A stretch of DNA of 64,000 nucleotides from Fulvia fulva. Lineage: Eukaryota > Ascomycota > Dothideomycetes > Mycosphaerellales > Mycosphaerellaceae. The stretch is from NCBI RefSeq assembly GCF_020509005.1, contig NC_063012.1, positions 5,456,001 to 5,520,000 on the forward strand. The letters run 5' to 3'. Position numbers and translations under genes: made by a program. This document shows, piece after piece, positions 11,049-22,889 of this stretch; the first letter of the stretch is position 1; the number at the start of each line of letters is the position of its first letter. The notes beneath the pieces were generated by a model. That model was not told where the DNA came from, ran no database searches, and saw nothing but the letters and a program-made list of their open reading frames with translations.

Positions 11049-14000
11049 GGCCGACATAAAGTCGTCTAGGTATTCTTATAAGACCTTATTAATATATAAT
11101 TAGAACGATACTAGTCCCTTATATAAGCCGAATGGCAACACTAGACACTCGTAGATGCCGTATCGTATCGTAAACGCCGTTAACTACTCGTACCCTTTAG
11201 CTATCTATAACTTGTTAAAGGCTACTATAATGTCTAGCTTTATAAAGTACTTCTTATCGTATATACGGTTAAACGTCTCTTATATTAAGGGAATCGGATA
11301 CCGGTTCTTAATAGTGATCGTATTTCATCCTCTATAGTCGATATAAACACGTAGTCTACCTCTAGGCTTACGTACTACTAGTACTAGTATAGGAGACTAG
11401 CTCGTCTTTTGCTCTACTTTCTGTACCTTCCCTTTAGATATTTACTCGTCTAGCTATTTCTTAACTACCTCGTTCTCCTTCTTAGCTAGGCCGTAGGGCT
11501 TACGGTATAGTAGCTCTTATAGACTATTAGTCTTAATGTGAATCTTATAATCTACGCCTAGTCGGTAAGGTAGGAGTCCTTTATAATCCTTAGCTAAGAA
11601 AGCGTCCGTAATATCGTAGTATATCGGCGGTAACTTCTCCTTCGGGTTATAATTAAACTGCTTGTTTAAGAATTGGTCTAGATTATTAGTAGCTATTACA
11701 CTTAGCTTAAGCTCTCCGTCGTCGCTCTTACGCCTAGTAGGCATAATATAGAAGCACTTAGCCCTAGGCTAGTACGCGTACATTCCCTACGCGCGTTAAG
11801 AAACGCCCTAGTAGTCTACTTCTTTATCGTCTATGTCTTCTAGGTTATATAATAAGACGTTTAGCTCCGCCCCTCCTACTATAAAGCTCGCTACTTCTCT
11901 AGTAAAGGGCTCTAGTCCGTACCGTACTAGTGCCTACTTCTTCTTCTCGCGATAGTTTAGGGATTATACTATTATCGATATCTTATTCTATAGATAGTGA
12001 CTAAAGCAGTAATCCGATCTGAATGCCACCTCGCCTATCTCCTAGAAGATGTTTAGGTTGTACGCTATAAGCTACGGTAGGCTAAAGACGATGTTATATT
12101 CGAGGTCGGTGACGTAGTATAACATTTACTCGTAATAATCGCTAATAACTACGTCTATAAGGGCCGCGTGTATAATCTACCGTATAGTAGCCGTTCTATC
12201 TCCTAGTATTAGTCGTCGGCTTTACGTTAAAGGGATTAGGGGTACTGTATATTTGCGTATAAATTCCCAGTTAAGAAAGAGAGAGGTAGAAGTAGAATCT
12301 ATAAGGCCTCGAGCCTTTCTATATTATATTATTACGGGTAACAATATATAAGGGTATATAGCTAGCTATTGTTTATCTAGTACGTATACCAATATCTTAA
12401 GCTCCTTACTATAGTCTATTACCGTCTCTTATATTCCGTATCTCTTAATTTTATACTCTTTCTATCCTAGGAAGTTCGGGTAACCGCTATCTACTACGCT
12501 TAGGTAGCGGTCGTACTATTTCCCTACTACGGATCGGCGGCTAGGGAACTAAGGTTCGCGTTCGGATTCGGCGTAGTATTACGTAGACGCGGTAGGCGAT
12601 AGTCGCTATCGTACCTATATATTAGGCATTTAGGGTTAGTTAATACGTAAGAACCTATACGGTAGCGGTAGTACTTACCCTACTTCTTAAGGTCTTCGCG
12701 CTACTAACGGTTAAGCGTAGGCAGGTTCTATAGATATGTCGGTAGATCCTCCTTCTTCTTAGTACTAGCGTACTATAGTAGGCGCTATACTAAGGTACCT
12801 ACTATACTAGTAGCGGTACTAGTAACTACGTTACCGTTATTCTAGTTATTCTAGCCGCTATTACCGTTCGAGTTACTATTACTACGGGGGCGCTCCTTCT
12901 ACGGGTATAGTCGATCTGTCTCGTAGAAGCTCTCGTCTAGTACGGTGTACTCCTCGATAACGTCTTATATACTATCTAGGCGGCGGCCGACTTCGCGGTC
13001 GCCGAAGGTCTTAATAAAGTACTTACGGTTTAGTCGGTTACGGAACAGTATAAGCTCGGTCTTATCGGTCTATAATATCTAGGCGCGTAACTTCGAGTAG
13101 CGTATATAGAAGGCTATAAAGGTTTCGCCTTGTTCTTACTTATAGGTAGCAATATTAACTATAGCCTTAGTTCCTTTATTACGTATACTATATTAGCGTA
13201 TTATCTAATCTAACAACTCTTCTCTAGTCTTAAACTCGTTAAAGGACTACTGTCTAGGCATAGGGATCCTCGGCTTAATGCTTCGCTAAGGATCACCTTA
13301 CGTCTACCTATATACGAAGCGTAGACTATCTACCTTAGTACGGAAGGTTACTATAGTTAGCTTTAGGAGAATACTACTATACTAGCTATTGAAATTAGGG
13401 TCATTATTGTTCTTAAAGTACTTAGGGTTAGGCATACCCTTACTGATCTCTATACCGCGAGTAAGGGTACGGTTAATAGTAAAGAGACGTTCTAGAAGGT
13501 TAACTAGTAGTATCTAAGTACGGGTGTTACGTATTCTCGAGTCACGACTATTGTTAGGTCCTAGTCGCGGACGGTTGTTATTACGTCCTCGGCTATTATT
13601 ACTACGGTTATAGTCGTCTCTATCGTTATTACTACCACCGCTACCGCCACCTCTACTAGTAGCTTCGCGATACCTACGTAATAGCTACTCGAGTAAGGTC
13701 TCGCGTAGGCGGGAACGAGAGGGTCGGCGGCCTAAGCGGCCCCTACCTCCGTTCTATATAGTGTCTCCTACCTTAACCCGAGCCTTTAGGTCATCGACTT
13801 CTTGTTATAGGGCCTAGTTCTTCACCTTAGCATCTTGTGCCTTCTTCTTCTCCTTCTCGTAGATCTCGCTAAACTACTTATATAGGTTATTAGCTTCCTT
13901 ATACTTCTTCTCTAGCTCTTATAACTTAGCTAGGTCGTAATCCTTCTTACTCTTAAGATCTGCTACTATTTTCTATATAACAAGCTCTTCACTTCGTAGC

Positions 14001-14756
14001 ATCTTATAGATACGGTCGTATTCGGTGTATAGCGTAGTATACTAGGTGTTCTAGAGGTCGTTAGCTCGCTCTATTATATCGAGTTGTCTGCCCTTAGTAA
14101 TCGCCGTGTTGACTACTTATAGTACAAAGTCGTAGGTAGTCTTCGGGTGTTAGGATGTAAGGGTCGTAAGGTTATCTAGGGTGACATTCTAGTATTCGGA
14201 TACGAGAATGTGTTCTGCCTCGTCGAGTAATAGATATACCTCGTCTAGGTCGCCGCCTAGGTTCTCTTCGAGCTTGAACTCGAACAGTTCTATAAAGTCA
14301 ATCTTACTACCTTCTTCTCGCTCGAAGGCCTTCTAGTAAGCTTTATTAATCTCTTGTTATAGCGCGACACCGGTTTCTACTATAACCCGCCGGTTATCGT
14401 CCTATATCTAACTCTAAGGGAAAGAGGAGAGGTCGGGGAAAAGAGATATACGCTACTTACTTTTGCCCTTAGGCTTAGGTAGCGGTAGTATACCGCCGTT
14501 TGCTATTTATAAAGTTATATTATCTAGGTTCGGGGGAGGCGTAACGGTGCCTATATCCTGACTATCTACGAGCGCGTAACTACCTACTAATAATGTCGCC
14601 GCGTTACGTTCTCTAGGTATCTACGCGCTATACGCCTTACCGTATTCTATGTTCTAATACGACTCTACGCGTTCTCGAGTTCTATAGTTCTGTCTATTCC
14701 TATTGTTACGCGTCCCTTACCTAGATCCGCGATCTAGGTAGGGTAGTAGAACAAAC

Positions 14757-14940
14757 TATAAGGGCGCGCGTATTATAGGGTCCGAACGAGATAGTTGTTG
14801 TTCTACGAAGCTACGAAAGAGGAGCGCGAGGCGCGGCAAAGTTATAAAGTAAAGCTAAGCCGCGCTAACCCGATACGGAAGGTCCGCGGTTCAGCCGGGC
14901 CGACGTAGCTATAGTAGGGGGTCGCGGGCTACCCGTAATA
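14757..14940 (-). repeat. Gypsy-A 5' LTR, copy 2
   Basis: Same 184 bp as the left LTR at 7725-7908, differing by scattered transitions. Left terminus TATAAG, right terminus GTAATA. The leader begins immediately to its left. Confidence 0.93.
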
Positions 14941-15360
14941 TAGACTAGGCCTTACGGATTAGCTTATTAGAGCCTAAGCCCGAGCCTAGGCCTACTAGCT
15001 TATCGTCCTTATTCTTGTTATCCTTCTTATCGTTCTTTAGCTTCTCGGAGCGCGGGTATAGGGCGTCGAGGATCTTAAAGTCTTCGTCTACTTAATAGAG
15101 GTTGTCTATTATCTTAGTTATCGATAACGGTCGGAAGTTAAGATACTTATTAAGGTAGCGGGATGTCCTTTATATAGTAGTAGAGATTAATAGGAAGGAA
15201 TTATTCCTATCGAGGTGGCCCTAAAACACGACATATTCGAAAGCTCTTATTAAGGCTATTCTAACGATATATAAAGTAGGCTACTACCCCTAGAATTAAG
15301 GGAGTTCTACCTTATTTAATCTAGATAGCTTGAAGTTCTCTTTACTCTGTTTCTTTAGCT
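14941..15360 (-). pseudogene. RIPped unidentified minus-strand remnant, possibly gag-like
   Basis: Read on the minus strand, this stretch gives a lysine/aspartate-rich tail preceded by a more hydrophobic segment, with stops. It lies outside gypsy-A's LTR and runs against the LINE that follows, so it belongs to neither. A gag or a fragment of a cellular gene is possible; I cannot name it. Confidence 0.4.
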
Positions 15361-18300
15361 CTAAACGCCGCGGAGGTGCCTAGCTATATTAGGTAACTCC
15401 TAGGTAATAGTAGCCTAGGCTACGGTACTAACGGCGCCTACGGCTCTATAGGTAAAGCTCCCCTAAGACAACTAGTAGTAACTTATAGAGGACGCAAAAA
15501 GTATAGAAACTAACGATTAGCTCCTATACCGGTCTCTATAGATAATAATTACTTAGCTACATACGGCGCTTATACTATCGTATTACCGAGGGCAATAAGA
15601 AATAAGGACGACGTCCTAGGCGATTAGTAAGGCTACCCGGAATCAACACCCCTATAGCTAGGTATCGGTCGCGGTATCGATACTAGGCCCCCGCCTAACG
15701 TACGATGTAGTTACGATCCGTATTATAGTAAAGGAAGACTAGGCCGAAGTTACGAAGCTATCGAATAAGGAGCTCGCCTAACGAATTAACTAACTAGGAG
15801 TGGTCGTAGTGAACTAATAGTCTAACGGCACTCTATAGATCTATACTAGCTCTGCTACTACTAGGAGGTACCTAGAGGTATAGCTATAGTAGGCATCTAA
15901 GGTTACGGTATTAGCGAAGGTCTTAACGAAGTAATTTACGATCCTAGTCTACGATATACCTAAGGAGTTCGACCTAACTAACTAAGGTCACCTACGTGCT
16001 CTCTAAGAGGACAACCCGGTCACTCTTAACTCTCTAATCTAGAAGGCGACTTAGCTCTATAGGAAATAGCTAGAAGGTAAGAAGGCCTCGGCGCTAATAG
16101 TATAGCTATAAGACGCGAAAGCGGCGGATCTAGCGATAGAACAAGGCCTAATCTAGTAATATAGCCTTGAAATAGTAGAAAAGCACTCCTTATCCTTTCG
16201 TGTCCTCTAATGCTTTAAATGCTAACAGTATAGACACCAAACCTATACGTATATAAATAAGTAGGCCTACTCGAACTATATAGGAGACTATTTGTCTAGG
16301 GACTATATATCGGCTACGAGACGGTACGCGAACTGTCCGGGGCACTACCTATTATATAGCGCGGAATGCCTATAGCGGAAACTAGCGAAAAACAAGGCAA
16401 TTATAAACAGAACCGTCGCCCTAAGATTCTACGACGACCGTAAGGCTAGCCTATACCGGGACTAGCTAGCGGCGGTCGGGTATAAGCGCCCTAGGGCCGA
16501 GAACGATATAAAGGATACGTAACCTAGGGCGTACGGGAGGCTACGTACTCTACTAGCTACGGCGAGGGAATCTAACTAGGCCCGGCTCCCCTTTAGTATA
16601 TAGCCGATAGGCGTAGACTAGGACGTATAAGGTAGTAGGATATAGGACGCTATAGAGGAAATGATTGTTAATGCCGATAACTAGCCTCGACACGCTTAGT
16701 ATTATCTAGTATAACGTTAACTATAGCAAGGATATAGTCTAGAACCATTTCCTATACGAGGCGGACCCGTACGTCTACTACGTCCTAGTAATCTAGGAGC
16801 TATAGATTAACCCGTACTATAAGAGACTAACGACCTATAAGTTACTAGGCTATACGATATACCTACGAGGCGACGGTAGACCCCGTACGTACTTCTATAT
16901 TAGCAAGGATATACTAGAATCCGACTAGGAGGTAGTATACTACGTAGACGAAGAAGGCGGAGGCGATATTACCTCCCTCTACGTAGGTAGTACCTAGATA
17001 TACAACCTATATATATAACCGCTAGCCTCGAGGTCTAGCCGCGACCTTAGGGTCTATAGATACCTAGACAGTGCGCTTAAGAGATAAGGGTACCACATCG
17101 TAGTAGGAGACTTTAATATATACTACCCTTCCTAGGAAAGCCTTATATAGCCGTACCCTATAGCCGACGAAGTACTCGACCTAATAGCGAGCAACGTAAT
17201 TGCCCTTAATACCCCGAAGGACCTAGGCACCTAGAAGAGAGGGGGACTCTAAGGTACGATCGACCTCTCCTAGATCTTAGATAGCTACTACTATACGGTA
17301 ACCTACTATAGGATCGAATATAAACTCGAGGCGTTATTAGACTATATACTAGTCAGGACCTCTATTACGATATAGATATAACGTATACTAGCGAGAACCC
17401 CTAAGCTAAACTAGGGAAAGGCCTACTAGGCTAATATCTAGGCGTACCTCGATAACTCCGAGAGGCTAGTCTAGATCGCGTAGTAGTAATACAATAGTAA
17501 AGACGAGATAGACGAGGCAGTCTAAGGGTTAATAGACGAAATAAGAAAAGCGACCTTACTTTACGTTCCGCTTACCTAACTAACGATATAGTCTAAACTA
17601 TACTAGACGCCGAAGTATACTACGGTAGTAAGAGAAGTAAGGAGAGCCCGCCGGGTATAGACGAGTAGCTATAGCGAGGAGGCCTAGAACGTATATAGGG
17701 AGGTATACTAATAGAAGAAAGCTATAATACGGAGGGAGAAAGTAGTCGGCTAGAGGGCTATAGTAGAAGAAATCGCCGGTAAGCTAGCGAGGATGTAGAA
17801 GCTAGCGAAATAGGCCCGATAGGACCCTATATAGGGCCCCTCCTTCTCTGTCCTAGCGCTATAATCGCCTAGTAGCCCGGTTAGCGACCCCGAGGCTAAG
17901 GCGCGTCTACTAGCTAGCAAGTTCTTCCCGCCCCTAGTCGAGGCTAATCTAAGCGATATAAACAGCTCTACTCCCCTAGCCCCTAGTATCGCGGTCTAAT
18001 AGGAGGTGTCCGAGGGAGAAGTTGCCGCTATACTTAGGAAGTTACTAGCGAAGAAAGCCCCGGGGCCGGATAGGATCCTAAACGAGCTACTAAAGAAGTA
18101 TAGAGATCAACTAGCCCTAGTAGTTATAGCAATCTTGAACGCCTGCCTATAGACCGGATACTACCCGATAGTATTTAAATAATCGACGATAGTAGTCCTA
18201 CGTAAGCCGTAAAAGGAAGACTATACGTAGGTGAAGTCGTACCGCCTAATTACGCTCCTTAACACTCTTAGGAAGGCGCTTAAGAAGCTAGTTATAACGA

Positions 18301-20165
18301 GACTCTCCGAGGCGGTAGAGGAATACTCCCTACTCCCGGACACCTAGATAGGTACGCGGCTATAGCGATCGATACTATCCGCGATAGAACTTATTACCTC
18401 TTAGGTAAAGGCTATCTAGTATAAGAATAGGGACAAGGTAGTATCCTTACTTAACCTAGACATATCGGGAGCCTTCGACTACGTATTATACCCGCGGCTA
18501 CTCTATATCCTAAGGTCGAAAGGACTCCCTAAGTAGCTTATTAACTTCGTACGGTCCTACCTCTAAAACTATAGCACGTCAATCCTAGTCGGCTAGTATA
18601 GAAGCCTATTTTAAGTAGTCTATACTAGAATCCCGTAAGGCTTAACGCTAGTACCTATTCTGTTCCTCTTCTTTATAGCGACGCTACTCCTAGCCCTAGA
18701 ATCCTAGAACACCGCTACGAGCGGCTTCGTAGACGACACGAACATCCTAGCGTAGTCTTCCTCGACTAAGGAGAACTATAGGCTACTAGAAGAGAAGCAT
18801 AAGATCTACGAGGACTAGGCTAGGAGGCACGGGGCTCGGTTTGCCCTAGAAAAGTATAATCTAATACACTTTACGCGCCGGCTACGGTTCTATAATATAT
18901 AAGCTTCTATCTAGATATAGGGGTATACGACTAACCCGGTAAATTAGCTTAGGATCCTCGGACTATAGGTAGACCCGGCGCTACGGTAGAGGAAGTACGT
19001 ATAGGTAATATTATAGAAAGCTAAACAGAATATAGCATTATACTAGAGGCTTACTACGTCTATATAGGGGGCGGACTTCCGGTAGTTACGACTTCTATAT
19101 ACGGCTATTATACGGCCAGTCCTTACCTATAGTAGCTAAGTATAGTCCTTAGGCGAGAGGGCCTACCTATCGAAGGGACTCGTCGCGCCGCTAGCGAAGA
19201 TCTAAAACTAATGCCTAAGGAAGGTCACCGGGGTATATAAGTCGACACTAATAAGGATACTTAAGTACGAGACCGCTATACCGCCGATCGACCTATATAT
19301 CTAGGGACTACGGACCTCCTACTTAGGTAAGTCGGTATAGTACCTAGTATAGAAGGTCATCGCTAGTATAGTCGTAAGGGCCCGCGAATTAGTACTAGCG
19401 TATAAGGACATTCGACCCGGAAGCGAGCCGAACTACCGGGTAAGGGACGAATAGCTAGTAATACGATAGGAAGGTAAGAAGTCGTTTATAGAGTAACTAT
19501 AGAAAGAGAGGTAGAACAACTAGGGTGTAGGGTATAGTAGACGCCCTTAGCTAGCGGGACAACCTAAAGAATAGTTAGCTACAAAATCCGCGGTTAAGTA
19601 CCTCTCGAAGCTTATCTACTACCGCCTTACGAGGGTATAGAGTAGTATAGTAACCTAACTACAAAGCAAATATATTAGCCTCTAGGGGTACCTATTATAG
19701 AGGAAGGTTCTAGAATATATAAATACTAGTAGCCCCTACGGCTATTACTCCTAGAATATACGGTACGTACTCCTCGTCTATCCGAGGTAGTCGCTAGGAA
19801 GGGGGGAGTAGATAGTAAAGGCGAGGAACCGGACGATTAGGGTACTTCTTAATAACGTTAAGGACCTACGGTATATTATAAACTAGATACTAGAGAAGGG
19901 CTAGCTAGAATAGTACCGCCTAGTAGGAGTAGTATAGGAAGAGAGGACACGGCGTAGCGCGACGAGACCGGCTAGGAGCGGGGGCTCACGGGGTAGTGAC
20001 ATGGACTACGTACCTTTAGAGGGAAAGCTAATCTAGATAAGGAGAAGTCGGGGGCGGGAAGGGTTTTCACCTATTCGGGTTTCCCTTTGTACATAACAAT
20101 AGACATATACCTGCATAGGCCGAATAGGGTCCTAGAACAAGGGAATGACAAATCTATCTCTATCT
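15360..20165 (+). mobile_element. Tad1/I-like LINE, RIP-degraded, two ORFs
   Basis: Plus-strand translation shows ORF1 ending in a CCHC region (FKC near 16213, the first knuckle's Cys/Gly codons partly changed to stops or Tyr). ORF2 follows, with an APE-type endonuclease (VGDFNIYYP at 17103-17129), a reverse transcriptase (LDISGAFD near 18457 and FVDDTN at 18726-18743, catalytic Asp pair intact) and a long C-terminal region. Order and motifs match the better preserved LINE at 60308-63710. The 3' end lies at about 20150-20169 in an ATCTATCTCTATCTATAT-like tail, after which base composition switches abruptly. The start is uncertain. Confidence 0.87.
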
Positions 20166-20169
20166 ATAT

Positions 20170-20673
20170 TAGAAGCCGAATCGAGGAAGACAGGATGGTC
20201 GCGTGGTAGCCTCTAGGAACAGAACACTGGGGCGGGGCGGCACGCTCTTCCGAGCTTGCTGACCTGGCGAGCTTGTACCTCGACGTGGGACCTGGGGAAT
20301 TCCTTCTCACTGGCACAACTGGGCTCACCGAAGAATCGCCTCCGGAAAGTGCACTCCAGCCACGGTGGGCGCCTGTGCCATCACTTTGACTGGCCTCGAC
20401 GGTGGAGAATCGTTCAAGCATGAGGTAGCACCATGGGGCAACAGACCACGCGGAGACGCACATGGTTCTCCACCGCGATGTGTGGCGGCTGAATTAGGAA
20501 TGCCGTACGAGGGTAAATTCATCATCATCAGAGGCGTGCAGGAATCGAAAGGAGGCGGAAGCTCCTATCCCCAGGCCTGTGAGGTGGTATACACGGCCAA
20601 TCCCTAGAAGGTCAGTGCCAATTCACTGGCACGATTCCTCGTTGCGAGAGCCTTTAGCGCCGTCCACCCCATT
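20170..20673. other. Left edge of gene island, no recognised gene
   Basis: Base composition is normal, with abundant CA/TG, beginning immediately after the LINE tail. The open frames of 60-100 codons on both strands overlap one another and match nothing I recognise. It probably contains the upstream region of the MFS gene. Confidence 0.5.
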
Positions 20674-22411
20674 ATGGCCCCTATCATGCCAGGTGAATTC
20701 AAGGAAGCCTCGCTCGACATGATCAAACAAAAGGATGTCGACTTCGTGGAAGATAGCCACAGCCATGACGAAGACAGGGGAAAGGAAGAGAAAGCTCTCG
20801 TCAGGAAGATCGATTTGTATCTGCTTCCATGTGGCTCATGTACTTGCTGAGCTATATGGACGTGAGCGCAAATGATGTCGATCCAGACCCTTCCGTGTTA
20901 CTAACATGTTATAGCGAACGAACATTGGCAACGCCAAAGTGGCCGGGATGACCGATGACTTGCGTATGGACTGTAAGTACTTTTAGCAGGAGCCTTGCCC
21001 GGGAAGCTGTCGAAGGTAGAACGCTGACGGATAAAAATGCAGCGAATGATTACTCCGTCTCTTTGGTAGTGTTCTTCATAACATATGTCCTCTTCGAAGT
21101 TCCATCCAATCTTATTCTCGCCAAATCAAGACCCTCCATATTCCTTGCCACGATCATGGTAAGTGCTGAAGGGTGGAAGGTATCGTCTGTCTCAGACATG
21201 CCTGGCCCCATCTGCTAAGATATCACCACGTGGTTGTCGAGTATAGCTGACCGCTTTTGTTCGTCAGACGCTTTGGGGGATAGTGACATGTTGTATGGTG
21301 AGTGAAAGAGCGGCAGACCTGCCCTGGAAATCGAGCTAAGGACATCCATTCTAGGCCAAAGTGCAAACTTACGAGCAGTTAATTGCGCTGAGGGTCGTTG
21401 TTGGAATCCTGGAAGCAGGTTTCGCTCCAGGCATTCTTCTCATCCTTTCTTCGTGGTACAAGAAGGCCGAGCAGTCGAAACGATTTGCAGTATACATCTC
21501 TGCAGCCGTTCTATCGGGGGCATTCGGGGGGATCATCGCAGGAGCGATCACTGAAGGCCTAGAGGGCGTACACGGTCTGCGTGGCTGGCGTTGGCTCGTG
21601 AGTAGGCCGTCATGAAGCATTCATTTGGCGGTACAACCTGACAGATCCACAGTTCATCATCGAGGGCGCAGCAACTATAGGATGGGCGCTCGTTGCTGGC
21701 TTCATTCTTCCCGATTTTCCAGCCAACACCAAGAAGTTCGACACAAGAGAGAAGGAGCTTGCTATCTCGCGCCTTGAGGCTGACGAGCACTATACCCGGA
21801 GCGAGGATGGCCCTCACATCAGCTCTCTAGAGGCCATGAAGCAAGCTCTGTTTTCCTGGAGAGTCTGGATTCACATTGGCGGATATATGGTGATCGTTGG
21901 ATCCAGTACTCTCTCGTACTTTTACCCAACCTTGGTCGAGGGGCTTGGCTATACCTCGCATATGGCCCAATACATGGTGGTCCCGATCTATGCCGTGGCG
22001 TTTGTCTGTGTGGCCATCACTGGCTATTTCAGCGATCAGTATCCGGCGCAGAGAGGGCTCATCATCACCGGCTGGCTGGTCGTTGCTATTATATGTGCGA
22101 TCGTAGTCTGTGTCGTCTACGACTTCACAGCGCGGTATGCTTTGCTTGTCATAATGGCGGCTGGTCTGTGGTCATCCAACGGTCTGGCGCTCAGCTACGC
22201 GTCGAGTGCCTTTGCCAACATGCCCCAGGAGACCAGAGCGGTATCGTTGGCGTTGGTCAACGCGCTTGGAAACCTGGCACAAATCTACGGAGCATATCTG
22301 TTTCCTGCCAGTGATGCGCCGAAATATCTCTTGGGCTTCGGTGTCATTGCCGGGATGGCGGCATTTGGTGTAGCTACGTATATTGCAGCATATGTCTTGC
22401 TGAGAAAGTAG
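20674..22411 (+). pseudogene. MFS permease (Dal5/allantoate-like anion:cation symporter), frameshifted
   Basis: Spliced translation gives a typical fungal anion:cation symporter of about 464 residues: VRKIDLYLLP, MWLMYLLSYMDRTNIGNAK, FEVPSNLIL, the ILEAGFAPG loop and twelve-segment-type hydrophobic periodicity to ALRK-like C terminus YVLLRK. Inferred exons are 20674-20861, 20915-20972, 21043-21158, 21268-21297, 21355-21597 and 21653-22411; every later junction keeps frame. Exon 1 does not: one base (or four) is missing between CTTCC and ATGTGG at 20828/20829, so the reading frame runs into a TGA. Either this copy is a pseudogene or the assembly has an error there. The start at 20674 is the most upstream in-frame ATG, in good context. 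The substrate (allantoate, nicotinate, other carboxylates) cannot be told from sequence. Confidence 0.82.
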
Positions 22412-22889
22412 AGTCGGAAGCACACGCCACGAATGTCGGCATAGATACAAGAGTATCCACCATCGTTTCTTGTCGATCAACAGCAAGTAGAGCAGTAAAT
22501 GGACAGGCACTCCAGTTGGTCTGAACTGTGTATGCGTCGCAGGCCACGTTGCGCCATGTAAAGAGCTGATAGCATGTGATTGTGGACAAGTGCGGGAGAG
22601 AAGAAAGACTGACAATGAGGCGAAGTGAAACAGAGCTGGAGTGGGGCTGATGCATGGGCCGGGTGTGAGCTCATGAATCTAAACTTTACATACTCCTTGA
22701 CTTCGTGTCTCACTTTCACGTGTCGTGCCTTGCTGCTGGACATGCCGTTCTCGCGCTCGCGCTCCTGCATTATCGACTCTGCAGTCCCACTCGGTAGTAG
22801 TGTCACCAGCAGATAACACCACCACCAGCGGCACCGCCACCACCACCGCCCCCCCCCCCCAACTACTACCGCCGACGACGACACGGATC
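22412..22889. other. Intergenic region with CCA-type simple repeat and C12 run
   Basis: This lies between the MFS stop and the TatSF1 start. 22817-22848 is made of CCA/CCG triplets and 22849-22860 is twelve C in a row, probably in the 5' UTR of the splicing-factor gene. Overlapping frames here are low-complexity shadows. Confidence 0.6.

Larger units (their letters stand above)
7725..14940 (-). mobile_element. Gypsy-A copy 2: full-length chromovirus, RIP-degraded
   Basis: The element is bounded by two 184-bp LTRs (7725-7908 and 14757-14940) and is transcribed leftward. From right to left the minus strand holds a leader, gag (about 12400-14400), RT (about 10900-11740), RNase H (about 10200-10900), integrase (about 8600-10000) and a C-terminal chromodomain (8364-8567). 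A run of C at 7911-7917 next to the left LTR is the polypurine tract on the minus strand. A readable stretch at 11517-11744 contains PPIYYDITDAF and LPYRLGVDYKI, the linker that precedes RT in fungal Ty3 elements. All frames are broken by stops. The flanking 5-mers (7720-7724 and 14941-14945) differ, so no target duplication is visible. Confidence 0.92.

Noticed and set aside
20365..20607. 80-codon plus-strand frame before the MFS gene
   Set aside because: Opposed by two minus-strand frames, no similarity recognised, too little to call.
22172..22615. 147-codon minus-strand frame
   Set aside because: Antisense to the last MFS exon and to intergenic sequence, with no family resemblance.
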